Assembly (NCBI GenBank): GCA_937898525.1
Contig: CALCBC010000036.1
Span: 1-56,433 of the forward strand
Length of the DNA: 56,433 bases
Origin: an uncultured Sphingomonadales bacterium
GTDB lineage: Bacteria > Pseudomonadota > Alphaproteobacteria > Sphingomonadales > Sphingomonadaceae
Reading direction: 5' to 3'
Each line of letters begins with the position of its first letter. Within the stretch, counting starts at the first letter, position 1. This document shows, piece by piece, positions 49,588 through 56,433 of this stretch. Under the pieces are notes generated by a model. The model had not been told where the DNA came from, ran no database searches, and saw only the letters and a list, made by a program, of their open reading frames with translations. The position numbers and the translations under genes are program-made.

Positions 49588-51075
49588 ATGAATGCCTTTC
49601 CGCAGACCATACATTTCATCGGCAGCAACACCCCGCGGCGGATGGAGATTTCCGTCCGCGACCTCGAGGTCGAAGGCGAGATTCCGGCCGAGATTGACGG
49701 CGCGTTCTTCCGCGCGGTCCCCGACAACGCACATGTCCCGATGTACGAGGACGACATCGCGCTCAACGCCGACGGGATGATCGCGCGCTTCAATATCGAG
49801 GGCGGCGCGGTCGATTTCGACATCCGCTACGTCGAGACCGAGCGCTACCTCGCGGAGAAGAAGGCGCGGCGCGCGCTGTTCGGGCGCTACCGCAACCCGT
49901 TCACCGACGATCCGTCGGTCGCGGGCATGGACCGCACGGTCGCCAATACCACCCCCGTGTGGCACGGCGGGCGCCTGTTCATGACCAAGGAAGACGGGCG
50001 CGCTTACGAGATCAACCCGCATACGCTCGAGACCGCGGGCAAGTGGGACTACTACGGCACGCTCAAGTCCGAGACCTTCACCGCGCACCCGCGGATCGAC
50101 CCGATCACCGGCGAGCTGTTCTTCTTCGGCTACGAGGCCGGCGGGCTGTGCAGCCGCGACATCGCCTACTGCATCGCCGACGCCGAGGGACGGCTGGTCT
50201 CCGAGCAGTGGTTCGAGCAGCCCTATTGCGCGACGATCCACGACTTCGTGATCACCGAGAAGTACGCGATCTGGCCGATCTTCCCGACCACCGCCGACCT
50301 CGAGCGGATCAAGGCCGGCGGTGCGCACTGGGCGCACCAGCAGGACCTCGAGAGCTGGATCGCGATCATGCCGCGTTACGGCAAGGTCGAGGAGATGAAG
50401 TGGATCAAGGGTCCGGTCGGCGTGTCGTGCTTCCACGAGGTCAACGCCTACGACGACGGCGACCTGGTCCACATCGACCTGTGCCTGACCGACACCAACG
50501 CGTTCTCTTTCATGCGCGAGGCCGGCGGCATTCACCGCGACCAGCAGGATATCCAGGGCGCCCTGACCCGCTGGACGATCGACATGTCGAAGGCCGACCC
50601 GCAGATCGAGGAGCGCCGGCTCGGCCCTCCGGGCGACCTGCCGCGGCTCGCCGATACCGACCAGGGCCGCGCCTACAACCGCGCCTGGTACCTGTCGATG
50701 AACCCCGAGGGCGGGCCGCCGATGGTCGGCGGGCCGGTCGGCGTGAACTTCAACGCGCTGCTGCGGATCGAGCCCGGCAACGGGCGGCTCTCGCTGATGG
50801 GCGTGCCCCCGGGCGCGGCGATCAGCGAGCCGGCGCACGTGCCGTCGCGCGATCCGAACCACGGCGGCTGGCTGCTGTCGGTGGTCGACATTCCGAACGG
50901 CCCTCCGGGCGCCGTGGCGCCGCACGACTACTCGTCGGAGCTGTGGGTGATCGAGGCGGACGAGGTCGAGAAGGGGCCGATCGCCAGGGTCAAGACCGGT
51001 CTCGCGCTGCGCAGCCAGGTCCACGGCAACTGGGTCAGCCGCGCCAGGCTCGAGGCGAGCAAGCTCAAGGGCTGA
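49588..51075 (+). CDS. Carotenoid-cleavage / lignostilbene-dioxygenase family enzyme, second copy
   Basis: The 495-residue non-heme iron oxygenase has its four ligand histidines at His167 (TAHPRID), His218 (TIHDF), His283 (CFHEVN) and His479 (QVHGNW). The N-terminal FFRAVPDNAHVPMYEDDIALN aligns with that of the copy at 19320, but overall the two are clearly diverged. It is divergent from marR across a TAAC-N4-GTTA dyad and ends at a terminator hairpin. Likely substrates are stilbenoid or isoeugenol-like phenylpropanoids, by family. Confidence 0.92.
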   Translation: MNAFPQTIHFIGSNTPRRMEISVRDLEVEGEIPAEIDGAFFRAVPDNAHVPMYEDDIALNADGMIARFNIEGGAVDFDIRYVETERYLAEKKARRALFGRYRNPFTDDPSVAGMDRTVANTTPVWHGGRLFMTKEDGRAYEINPHTLETAGKWDYYGTLKSETFTAHPRIDPITGELFFFGYEAGGLCSRDIAYCIADAEGRLVSEQWFEQPYCATIHDFVITEKYAIWPIFPTTADLERIKAGGAHWAHQQDLESWIAIMPRYGKVEEMKWIKGPVGVSCFHEVNAYDDGDLVHIDLCLTDTNAFSFMREAGGIHRDQQDIQGALTRWTIDMSKADPQIEERRLGPPGDLPRLADTDQGRAYNRAWYLSMNPEGGPPMVGGPVGVNFNALLRIEPGNGRLSLMGVPPGAAISEPAHVPSRDPNHGGWLLSVVDIPNGPPGAVAPHDYSSELWVIEADEVEKGPIARVKTGLALRSQVHGNWVSRARLEASKLKG

Positions 51076-51089
51076 CGGGATAGGGAGGT

Positions 51090-51113
51090 ATCCTCCCCCG
51101 TCCGGGGGAGGAT
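51090..51113. terminator. Bidirectional hairpin terminator
   Basis: ATCCTCCCCC at 51090-51099 pairs perfectly with GGGGGAGGAT at 51104-51113 around a GTCC loop. It lies between convergent stops at 51075 and 51118. The stem resembles the one at 53077, so it may also be a small repeat. Confidence 0.7.
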
Positions 51114-51117
51114 CGCC

Positions 51118-51798
51118 TCACCAGCGGGCGGCCGCGGGCAGCTTGCCCTGCGCCTGCAGCACGGTCTCGTAATGCCCGCCCGCGACCAGCGGCGCGGCCA
51201 GCGGCTCGACCGCCGACTTCAGCTGGCGCAGCAGGAACTGGCCGAACGGCCAGGCGTGGATGCCCGACTCGGCATTGATGTGGCCGAGCCAGCCGGCATC
51301 GACGAAGCGGCTCTTCCAGATTCGCGCGAGCCGGCGCGCGCGTTCGAAGGCGATGTAGGGATCGTTGCGGCTTGCCGCGACGATCGAGGGGAACGGCATC
51401 GCCGTGCGCATCACCGGGGCGAAGCGCGCGAGCCGGCGGTCGACCTTGCTGCCCTCGACCTCGGGCGGGGCGACGAGCAATGCGGCGAGCACCGGGCCGT
51501 CGGCCGCGGGGCGTTCGTACTCGTTCCACCAGGCGACCGCGTGGCAGCCGAGGCTGTGTGCGACGAGGATCACCGGCCGCCCGGCGCGCTGGATCGCCAG
51601 GTTGAGCCGGTTGACCCAGGCGTTGCGGTGCGGGTCGTCCCACGAGCCGAGGTCGACCCGGGCGCAGTTGTCGAGCTGGCGCTCCCAGTGGCTCTGCCAG
51701 TGGTCGGGCCCGCTGTCGTTGAGACCCGGGACCAGCAGCACGAGCGGCTCGGGATCGCCGGGTCGGAGGGCTGTTCGGAAGTCTGAAGGCCAAGCCAT
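51118..51798 (-). CDS. RBBP9/YdeN-type serine hydrolase
   Basis: This 226-residue alpha/beta-hydrolase has the family opening VLLVPGLNDSGPDHWQSHWE and the nucleophile motif HSLGC. It also has SRNDPYIAFERARRLA with the catalytic Asp, and the His in GHINAESG. The ATG at 51798 has AAAGGAG upstream. RBBP9-like hydrolases are small esterases or peptidases with unclear substrates. Two small dyads lie in the 226-nt divergent region to the next gene. Confidence 0.9.
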   Translation of the reverse strand: MAWPSDFRTALRPGDPEPLVLLVPGLNDSGPDHWQSHWERQLDNCARVDLGSWDDPHRNAWVNRLNLAIQRAGRPVILVAHSLGCHAVAWWNEYERPAADGPVLAALLVAPPEVEGSKVDRRLARFAPVMRTAMPFPSIVAASRNDPYIAFERARRLARIWKSRFVDAGWLGHINAESGIHAWPFGQFLLRQLKSAVEPLAAPLVAGGHYETVLQAQGKLPAAARW

Positions 51799-51859
51799 TC
51801 GTATTCTCCTTTGCCAGAAGAGCACGAGCCGGCGTTGTCGCGTGGGCCAGTACTGTGAC

Positions 51860-51880
51860 CTGCCTGTCCGGGGCAGGCAG
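51860..51880. promoter_or_regulatory. Inverted repeat in divergent promoter (CTGCCTG-N7-CAGGCAG)
   Basis: CTGCCTG at 51860-51866 and CAGGCAG at 51874-51880 are perfect arms. It lies between two divergent genes, so an operator is more likely than a terminator. The regulator is unknown. Confidence 0.3.
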
Positions 51881-51888
51881 CACTATCT

Positions 51889-51903
51889 CAACTAAATCAG
51901 TTG
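51889..51903. promoter_or_regulatory. Inverted repeat CAACT-N5-AGTTG
   Basis: CAACTAAATCAGTTG is a short AT-rich dyad in the same divergent region, immediately downstream of the previous dyad. It is compatible with an operator overlapping the promoter of either neighbour. The evidence is only symmetry and position. Confidence 0.3.
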
Positions 51904-52024
51904 GGAATTGCAATCAACAAGCGCTTAACCGTGCCCAAGCCCGGCTGGGCCGTGCGTGGCGCGGCCGTTGCGGTTGCAACTCGGCGCGTCTCGGGCATAC
52001 TCGCCGGAAACGGGGAGAGAGATC

Positions 52025-53065
52025 ATGAAGCTGCGCCTGCTTGCCGCTGCCGCGCTTGGCCTGGCCCTCGTCGCGCCGGCCCTCGCCGAGGACCCGCTCC
52101 CGTCGCCGAAGGACTACCGCACCCCGCCTCCCGGATGGGAGGTGCCGCGCACCGCGTGGGGCGATCCCGACCTGCGCGGGTTCTGGCCGGTCGACTACCT
52201 CGCGGCCACCCCGCGCGAGCGTCCGCCCGAGCTCGGCACCCGCACCGAGTGGACCGAAGAGGAATACCGCGAGCGCTTCGGCCAGGCCGAGCAGCGCGCC
52301 GGGCTCGAAGAGGCGCAGGACCGCCTCGGCATCCTCGGCATGGGCCACTGGCGCGAGGACGGCTTCCCGCTGTGGCAGACCTCGATGGTCACCCAGCCCG
52401 CCAACGGCCGCTACCCGGCGCCGACCGAGGAGGGTCGCCGTGCCCAGGCCGCGGTCAAGACTTCCTGGAACACCGAGGTGTTCGACTCGCTCGAGGACTT
52501 CGGCATCTGGGACCGCTGCCTGACCCGCGGCCTGCCCGCCTCGCTGCTGCCCGGTGCCTACAACATGGGCATCCGCGTGATGCAGAGCCCGGGCCTCGTG
52601 GTGATCGCGATCGAGATGGTCCACGAGACCCGCCTGATCTACCTCGACGGCCGCGAGCCGCCGCCGCCCGAGGTGCACAACTACCTCGGCTGGTCGCGCG
52701 GACACTGGGAAGGCAACACCTTGGTCATCGAGACGACCAACTTCACGCCCGGGATGAGCAACGGCGTGACTCCCAACAGCGCGCAGATGAAGCTGACCGA
52801 GCGGATCACGCCGATGGGCCCCGATCAGATGCGCTACGAAGCCTGGGTCGAGGACCCGGTCATGCTGACCGAGCCCTACAAGATCGACATCCCCTGGCAG
52901 CGCAACCCGAACTACGAATTCTACGAATACGCCTGCCACGAGGGCAACGTGCAGATCCGCGGCTATATCACCGCTACCAGCCCGCGGTTCCAGAAGCTGC
53001 GCGAGGAGCAGTGGGCCAGGCAGGGCGAGAAGCCCTCCGAAGCCGGCCCCGGCGGCACGCCTTAG
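52025..53065 (+). CDS. Exported protein of the WEGDTL-motif family
   Basis: The 346-residue product has a signal peptide (MKLRLLAAAALGLALVAPALA). It opens with PPPGWEVPRTAWGDPDLRGFW and includes a central SRGHWEGNTLVIETTNF and a C-terminal YEYACHEGNVQIRGYI. The P-RT-x-WGDPDL-x-G-x-W and WEGNTLVI elements recur in an abundant sphingomonad family of unknown function. The paralog at 45766 shares the second element. GGGGAGAGAG precedes the ATG. A hairpin terminator follows. No catalytic residues can be named. Confidence 0.8.
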   Translation: MKLRLLAAAALGLALVAPALAEDPLPSPKDYRTPPPGWEVPRTAWGDPDLRGFWPVDYLAATPRERPPELGTRTEWTEEEYRERFGQAEQRAGLEEAQDRLGILGMGHWREDGFPLWQTSMVTQPANGRYPAPTEEGRRAQAAVKTSWNTEVFDSLEDFGIWDRCLTRGLPASLLPGAYNMGIRVMQSPGLVVIAIEMVHETRLIYLDGREPPPPEVHNYLGWSRGHWEGNTLVIETTNFTPGMSNGVTPNSAQMKLTERITPMGPDQMRYEAWVEDPVMLTEPYKIDIPWQRNPNYEFYEYACHEGNVQIRGYITATSPRFQKLREEQWARQGEKPSEAGPGGTP

Positions 53066-53076
53066 CAGCATGCGAT

Positions 53077-53100
53077 CCTCCCCGGGCTTGCTCGGGGAGG
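53077..53100 (+). terminator. Hairpin terminator-like element
   Basis: CCTCCCCG at 53077-53084 pairs with CGGGGAGG at 53093-53100, 12 nt after the upstream stop codon. It is similar in sequence to the hairpin at 51090. The rest of 53101-53305 holds only GC-rich, inverted-repeat-rich sequence with no supportable gene. Confidence 0.5.
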
Positions 53101-53305
53101 GGTAACGCGGCGCAGTGCTGCTGCCCCTCTGTCGGGCACCTGCGGCGCGTGCCACCTCCTCGGACGAGCTCGAGGAGGATCGGAAGAACCCGCCCGACGT
53201 TGCGCCCGCCAGCGCGCCAGCCGGCTGGCGTTCGGCGACTGGCGCGGAGCGTCCAATTGCGGGCTGGCGACCGGCTGCCCGCCAGCCCGGGATCGGAGCC
53301 GGTCG

Positions 53306-53806
53306 CTAGGCCGCCGGCGCCTTCTTGGTCAGCGCGTTGGCGAGCAACTCGGAAACGTAGCCGAACGCGGCGCCGATCACGATCGAGATGATCGTCGGAA
53401 TTATCGCCTCGGTCGGGCTCATGCCGGCCAGCAGGATCGGCCCGGCGACGGAGGCGAAGCCGTAGACGCTGGCCGGAATGACCGCCAGCGGCGGCAGCTT
53501 GCTAGCCAGGCAGATCACCGCGGCGCCGAGGCCGACGGCGATCGGCGCGGCGAAATCGCCGGCCCCGGCAAGCGGGCCGTTGGCGAGCAGCACCGCGACC
53601 ATGCCGACGAGCGCGCCGAAGCTCATGCCGACCGCAGCCGTCGTGCTGCCCTTGACCCCGCCGCCCGACTGGTAATGGCAGCCCCAGGCAATGAACGAGA
53701 TCCACACCAGGCCCGGAAGCGTGGTGGCGAGTGGAACGACGAACAACCAGGTATCAAGCACGGCGAGCAGGCCGACCGAGACGGCAAGCGCGAGATATGC
53801 AGACAT
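53306..53806 (-). CDS. DUF1097 membrane protein
   Basis: This 166-residue integral membrane protein has five hydrophobic helices spanning almost the whole sequence. The DUF1097 core includes LPGLVWISFIAWGCHYQSGGGVKG, and the C-terminus is a short basic tail (NALTKKAPAA). GGGGGAG precedes the ATG. E. coli YcdZ belongs to this family. The substrate is unknown. It is divergent from an exported NTF2-like protein. Confidence 0.88.
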   Translation of the reverse strand: MSAYLALAVSVGLLAVLDTWLFVVPLATTLPGLVWISFIAWGCHYQSGGGVKGSTTAAVGMSFGALVGMVAVLLANGPLAGAGDFAAPIAVGLGAAVICLASKLPPLAVIPASVYGFASVAGPILLAGMSPTEAIIPTIISIVIGAAFGYVSELLANALTKKAPAA

Positions 53807-53997
53807 GCGTGAGAACTCCCCCTAGCGTTATGTTCTGTATTCGCGGGCAGTCCTGAACTTGGCGAAGGGACCGTCCCGCTGACCGAAAGCTAACCTTGTC
53901 TGCCGACGCGTGTCCAGCGAATGCGCGAAGCTCGTCCACGCTTGCGCGCGCCGTCCCGCATCGGCACTCTCGCTCCGAACGGTGGGAGGAGAGGATC

Positions 53998-54588
53998 ATG
54001 GTCAGGAACTGGGTAGCCGGGGCGCTGGCATTGGGCGGGCTCGTCGTCGGGGCACTGGTCGGCCCGCACGTGCCGGGGCTCGCGGCGAACGGCAGAGGTG
54101 CGGCTGCCGGTTCGGAACTGGCCGACCGCATCGCCATCGAGGACATGGTCACGCGCTACTACGGCAACTTCGGCCGCCAGGACGCCGCCGAGGACTTCGG
54201 CGCGTTCTACACCGAGGACGCAGTGTTCGACGTCAACGGAATCGTTTCCGAAGGGCGCGAGGCGATCGAGGCGTTCTACGCCGAAAATGCCGAGGAGCCC
54301 GACGCCCCGGCTGCGCAGGGCACGTTCCACATGATCATCAGCAACCCGGTGATCGACGTCGACGGCGATACCGCGACTGCCTCGTTCTTCTGGACCGGGG
54401 TGCTCAACACCGCGATCCAGGACCCTCCGCAACTGCTCGAGCAGGGCCGCGAATACGACCTGCTGGTCCGGCAGGACGGCCAGTGGCGGATCAAGAAGCG
54501 CGTGGTGATTGCCGACAGCGGCCTGCCCGACCGCTACATGGCGACGTACGCGCCGCGGCCGGACTACGACATTTCGGCGGAGGAGTAG
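53998..54588 (+). CDS. Membrane-anchored or exported NTF2/SnoaL-like protein
   Basis: The 196-residue protein has an N-terminal hydrophobic segment (WVAGALALGGLVVGALVG) acting as a signal or anchor. A SnoaL_4 domain follows: LADRIAIEDMVTRYYGNFGRQDAAEDFGAFY, GREAIEAFYAEN and a WRIKKRVVIAD strand. GGGAGGAGAGG precedes the ATG. It is one of two non-cytoplasmic members of the NTF2-like set in this window. The function is unknown. Confidence 0.8.
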   Translation: MVRNWVAGALALGGLVVGALVGPHVPGLAANGRGAAAGSELADRIAIEDMVTRYYGNFGRQDAAEDFGAFYTEDAVFDVNGIVSEGREAIEAFYAENAEEPDAPAAQGTFHMIISNPVIDVDGDTATASFFWTGVLNTAIQDPPQLLEQGREYDLLVRQDGQWRIKKRVVIADSGLPDRYMATYAPRPDYDISAEE

Positions 54589-54651
54589 GGAGGAGCGCTC
54601 ACCCAAGTCTGCGTGGCAGGCCCTGGTCGAAGCTGGATGAGGGCCCCTTCC
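54589..54651. repeat. R1 repeat remnant (right end)
   Basis: The stretch ends AAGCTGGATGAGGGCCCC, matching the right end of repeat R1. The left part (GGAGCGCTCACCCAAGTCTG) is degenerate and the internal hairpins are gone. It fills the gap between an NTF2-like gene and the convergent DUF3237 gene. Confidence 0.55.
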
Positions 54652-54654
54652 CCC

Positions 54655-55185
54655 TCACACCAGCGCGTAATACCGCAGCAAATTCCCGTCCGCGCGCCGC
54701 TCCCCCACGCCGATGAACACGTGCTTGGTCAGCCAGTCGTGCTTGCCGACCGGGCACTCGAAGGTCGGGTTGCCGCGCAGGTAGTACTCCTCGTGCGGCA
54801 CCGGCTCGCCATTGTTGAACGCCCAGTCGCGCAGGCGCTGCATGGTGTCGGGCTTGCGGCCCCACAGGAAGCCGCGGTTGTTGAGCAGGATGACGGTGCC
54901 GTCTTCCTCCTCGAGCAGGTAGCGGGCGTCGAACACCGCGACGTCGTCGGGGCGGAAGTAGGCGTAGTCGCCGCCCGAGCCGGGGATCGCCCGGCCCCTG
55001 AGGCGCGGACCTTCGAACGTGCCGCCCTGGACCAGCACCGCGGTGCGCATCCCGCCGTTGGGATGCGGCACGATCGTGTGGACTTCAGGGAAGGTCAGTC
55101 GCACTTCCATGACGAACTCGAGCCGCGGGTTGTCGAGCGTCGAGAACGGGGCGGCGAACGGGGTGGTGTCGGTAAACTCGGTCAT
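54655..55185 (-). CDS. DUF3237 family protein
   Basis: This 176-residue protein has the DUF3237 pattern: LEFVMEVRLTFPEVHTIVPHPNGG, VQGGTFEGPRLRGRAIPGSGGDY and LNNRGFLWGRKPD. Its C-terminus has YYLRGNPTFECPVGKHDWL. The family is a lipocalin-like beta-barrel, found near aromatic or terpenoid catabolic genes; activity is not established. The start shares one base with the SDR stop, so the two are coupled. Confidence 0.88.
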   Translation of the reverse strand: MTEFTDTTPFAAPFSTLDNPRLEFVMEVRLTFPEVHTIVPHPNGGMRTAVLVQGGTFEGPRLRGRAIPGSGGDYAYFRPDDVAVFDARYLLEEEDGTVILLNNRGFLWGRKPDTMQRLRDWAFNNGEPVPHEEYYLRGNPTFECPVGKHDWLTKHVFIGVGERRADGNLLRYYALV

Positions 55186-55934
55186 CAGCGCAACTCGATC
55201 AGGCCGCCATCGACGAACAGGTTCGCGCCGGTGATGAACGCGGCTTCGTCGCTGGCGAGGAACAGTACCGCGCGGGCGACCTCGTCGGCCTCGCCCATCC
55301 GGTGCATCGGAATGTTCTGGATCATCATCTGCCTGAGCCGGGCCACGTCGTCGTCGGTCATGCCCGGGTTGCGGTAGAGCAGCGGGGTGTCGATCGGGCC
55401 GGGGCTGACGACGTTGATGCGGATGCCCTCGCCGACCAGCTCCTTGGCGAAGACCTTCATCGCCATGTAGAGCCCGGCCTTGGCCGCGGCATAGGTGCCG
55501 TTGCCCTCGAGTGCGCCGTGCGCGCCGATCGAGCCGGTCACCACCACCGAGCCGCCCTTGCCCATCAGCGGCAGAGCCTGCTGCAGCGCGAAGACGCAGC
55601 CCTTGAGGTTGACCGAGTGGACCTGGTCCCACGCGTCCTCGGTGATCGCCCGCAGCGGGGCGAACCCGCCGATGCCGGCGTTGATGAACAGCACGTCGAT
55701 CCGCCCGTCGCCCTCGCCGATCGCCGCATAGACCTCGCGCATCGCCGCAAGGTCGGCGATGTCGGCCTGAAACCCGCGCGAGCCGGGGATTTCCGCGACC
55801 GCGGCGTCGATCGTCTCGCGCTGCCGCCCGGTGAGGCGCACTATTGCGCCCTCGGCAGCGAAGGCCCGCGCCGCCGCCAGCCCGATCCCGCTGTTGCCGC
55901 CGAGCACGACGACGACCTTATCCGTGAAGCGCAT
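55185..55934 (-). CDS. Short-chain dehydrogenase/reductase
   Basis: The 249-residue classical SDR has the GGNSGIG cofactor loop (residues 12-18), NAGIGG at 85-90, and catalytic Ser135, Tyr148 and Lys152 (YAAAK). The C-terminal ASDEAAFITGANLFVDGG is typical. The ATG at 55934 has CAGGGG upstream. It is followed directly by the DUF3237 gene, a pairing that suggests a shared catabolic step. The substrate is unknown. Confidence 0.93.
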   Translation of the reverse strand: MRFTDKVVVVLGGNSGIGLAAARAFAAEGAIVRLTGRQRETIDAAVAEIPGSRGFQADIADLAAMREVYAAIGEGDGRIDVLFINAGIGGFAPLRAITEDAWDQVHSVNLKGCVFALQQALPLMGKGGSVVVTGSIGAHGALEGNGTYAAAKAGLYMAMKVFAKELVGEGIRINVVSPGPIDTPLLYRNPGMTDDDVARLRQMMIQNIPMHRMGEADEVARAVLFLASDEAAFITGANLFVDGGLIELR

Positions 55935-55998
55935 GGCCTGCCCCTGACTCCAACCCCAGCTGTGTAATCTCAACCCCCATGCGTGCCCACGGCGCCTA

Positions 55999-56388
55999 TC
56001 AGAACACCCCGATCGGGTTCGGTCCGCCCTCGACCACGTCCTGCATCACGTCCCAGTGCTCGGCGATCATCCCGTCCTCGATGCGGAAGATGTCGATCAC
56101 CGCCCAGCCGGTGTCGCCCGGCCACCGCCGCACGTGGTAGTGGACGATCACGTGATCCCCGTCGACGAAGGCACGCTTGATGTCGTGCACCGCCTCGGGG
56201 GTCTGCTCGCGGATCGTGTCGAGAAAGGCCTTGAGGCTCTCGCGCCCCGGCGCGACCGCCGGGTTGTGCTGGATGTAGGCCGGGGAAATGAACCGGTCGA
56301 CCGCGGCGGAGTCCATCGGGTTCAGCACCTGCTCGAACATGTCGAGCACGAGCCTGAGGTTGGCCTCCTCCTGCGCCGTTCGGCTCAT
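55999..56388 (-). CDS. NTF2/SnoaL-like protein
   Basis: The 129-residue cytoplasmic protein includes RFISPAYIQHNPAVAPGRESLKAFL, a GDHVIVHYHV strand and FRIEDGMIAEHWDVMQDV. These match the predicted SnoaL-like aldol condensation-catalyzing subfamily and the exported homolog at 29194. It is upstream of the SDR-DUF3237 pair on the same strand (64-nt gap). A GGGACTGTCCC repeat begins 18 nt beyond its start. Confidence 0.85.
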   Translation of the reverse strand: MSRTAQEEANLRLVLDMFEQVLNPMDSAAVDRFISPAYIQHNPAVAPGRESLKAFLDTIREQTPEAVHDIKRAFVDGDHVIVHYHVRRWPGDTGWAVIDIFRIEDGMIAEHWDVMQDVVEGGPNPIGVF

Positions 56389-56406
56389 GCGGACGGCTCT
56401 CCCGAG

Positions 56407-56433
56407 AGGGACTGTCCCCTAGGGGACTGTCCC
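56407..56433. repeat. GGGACTGTCCC-family repeat, third copy, cut by window edge
   Basis: Two GGGACTGTCCC units joined by a CTAG-centred palindrome reach the last base of the window. The opposite arm, if present, lies outside. Confidence 0.75.

Noticed and set aside
53115..53309. 64-codon plus-strand frame in the 53.1-53.3 kb gap
   Set aside because: No ribosome-binding site, Arg/Pro/Ala-rich, and it lies in repeat-like GC-rich sequence beside a terminator.
1..56433. Looked for tRNA, rRNA and riboswitch sequences
   Set aside because: No stretch with recognisable conserved arms or motifs was seen by eye; a covariance-model search would be needed to exclude small RNAs.

Overview
The window is GC-rich, densely packed bacterial DNA. 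Genes are often coupled by ATGA/GTGA overlaps, and GTG or TTG starts are common. An HWE-family histidine kinase, two TonB-dependent receptors, two lignostilbene-dioxygenase-type carotenoid oxygenases, a chromosomal VirB-type cluster followed by ppk-ppx, and many small NTF2/SnoaL proteins point to an alphaproteobacterium, most likely of the Sphingomonadales. That placement is inferred from gene content, not from a marker gene. No rRNA, tRNA, CRISPR array, IS transposase or phage gene was found.

Region 1 (1-6.9 kb) looks regulatory and nutrient-related. It holds the end of an HWE kinase, an OmpR/PhoB-type regulator with a degenerate receiver, a TonB receptor with a surface lipoprotein, and a divergent small TPR protein. 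Region 2 (6.9-18.5 kb) is one tightly spaced plus-strand operon: virB1, B2, B3, B4, B6, B9, B10 and B11, running directly into polyphosphate kinase and exopolyphosphatase. A Pho-box-like direct repeat precedes virB1, and related repeats precede the regulator and the lipoprotein.

Region 3 (18.6-31 kb) is catabolic and accessory. It has an NTF2 protein, a carotenoid/lignostilbene oxygenase, a DksA-type protein, a tannase/feruloyl-esterase bracketed by GGGACTGTCCC repeats, and an aldehyde dehydrogenase - alcohol dehydrogenase - esterase operon. It also has a disordered Gln/Gly-rich protein, a second TonB receptor, and RlpA.

Region 4 (31-56 kb) is a mosaic of small catabolic operons separated by repeats. 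An NmrA oxidoreductase, a PQQ-dependent quinohemoprotein dehydrogenase and an aldehyde dehydrogenase form one minus-strand run. An SDR, a vanillyl-alcohol-oxidase/p-cresol-methylhydroxylase-type flavoprotein, a cytochrome c and an unknown Tat protein form another. An aromatic-acid MFS transporter, LuxR and MarR regulators, a second carotenoid oxygenase, hydrolases, DUF1801, DUF3237, DUF6152 and DUF1097 proteins, and more NTF2 proteins fill the rest. Taken together the genes suggest uptake and oxidation of lignin-like phenolics: outer-membrane receptors, side-chain hydroxylation, alcohol and aldehyde oxidation, and stilbene or carotenoid cleavage. The substrate is inferred.

The most notable observations are these. 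(a) The perfect dyad TAAC-N4-GTTA lies in three separate divergent promoters, one beside the MarR gene, suggesting an undescribed catabolic regulon. (b) A VirB-like machine without VirB5, B7, B8 or D4 is translationally linked to polyphosphate metabolism. (c) Dispersed repeats have inserted in frame between translationally coupled start codons and the signal-peptide cores of two exported redox proteins. (d) Three families of dispersed palindromic repeats punctuate the accessory region.
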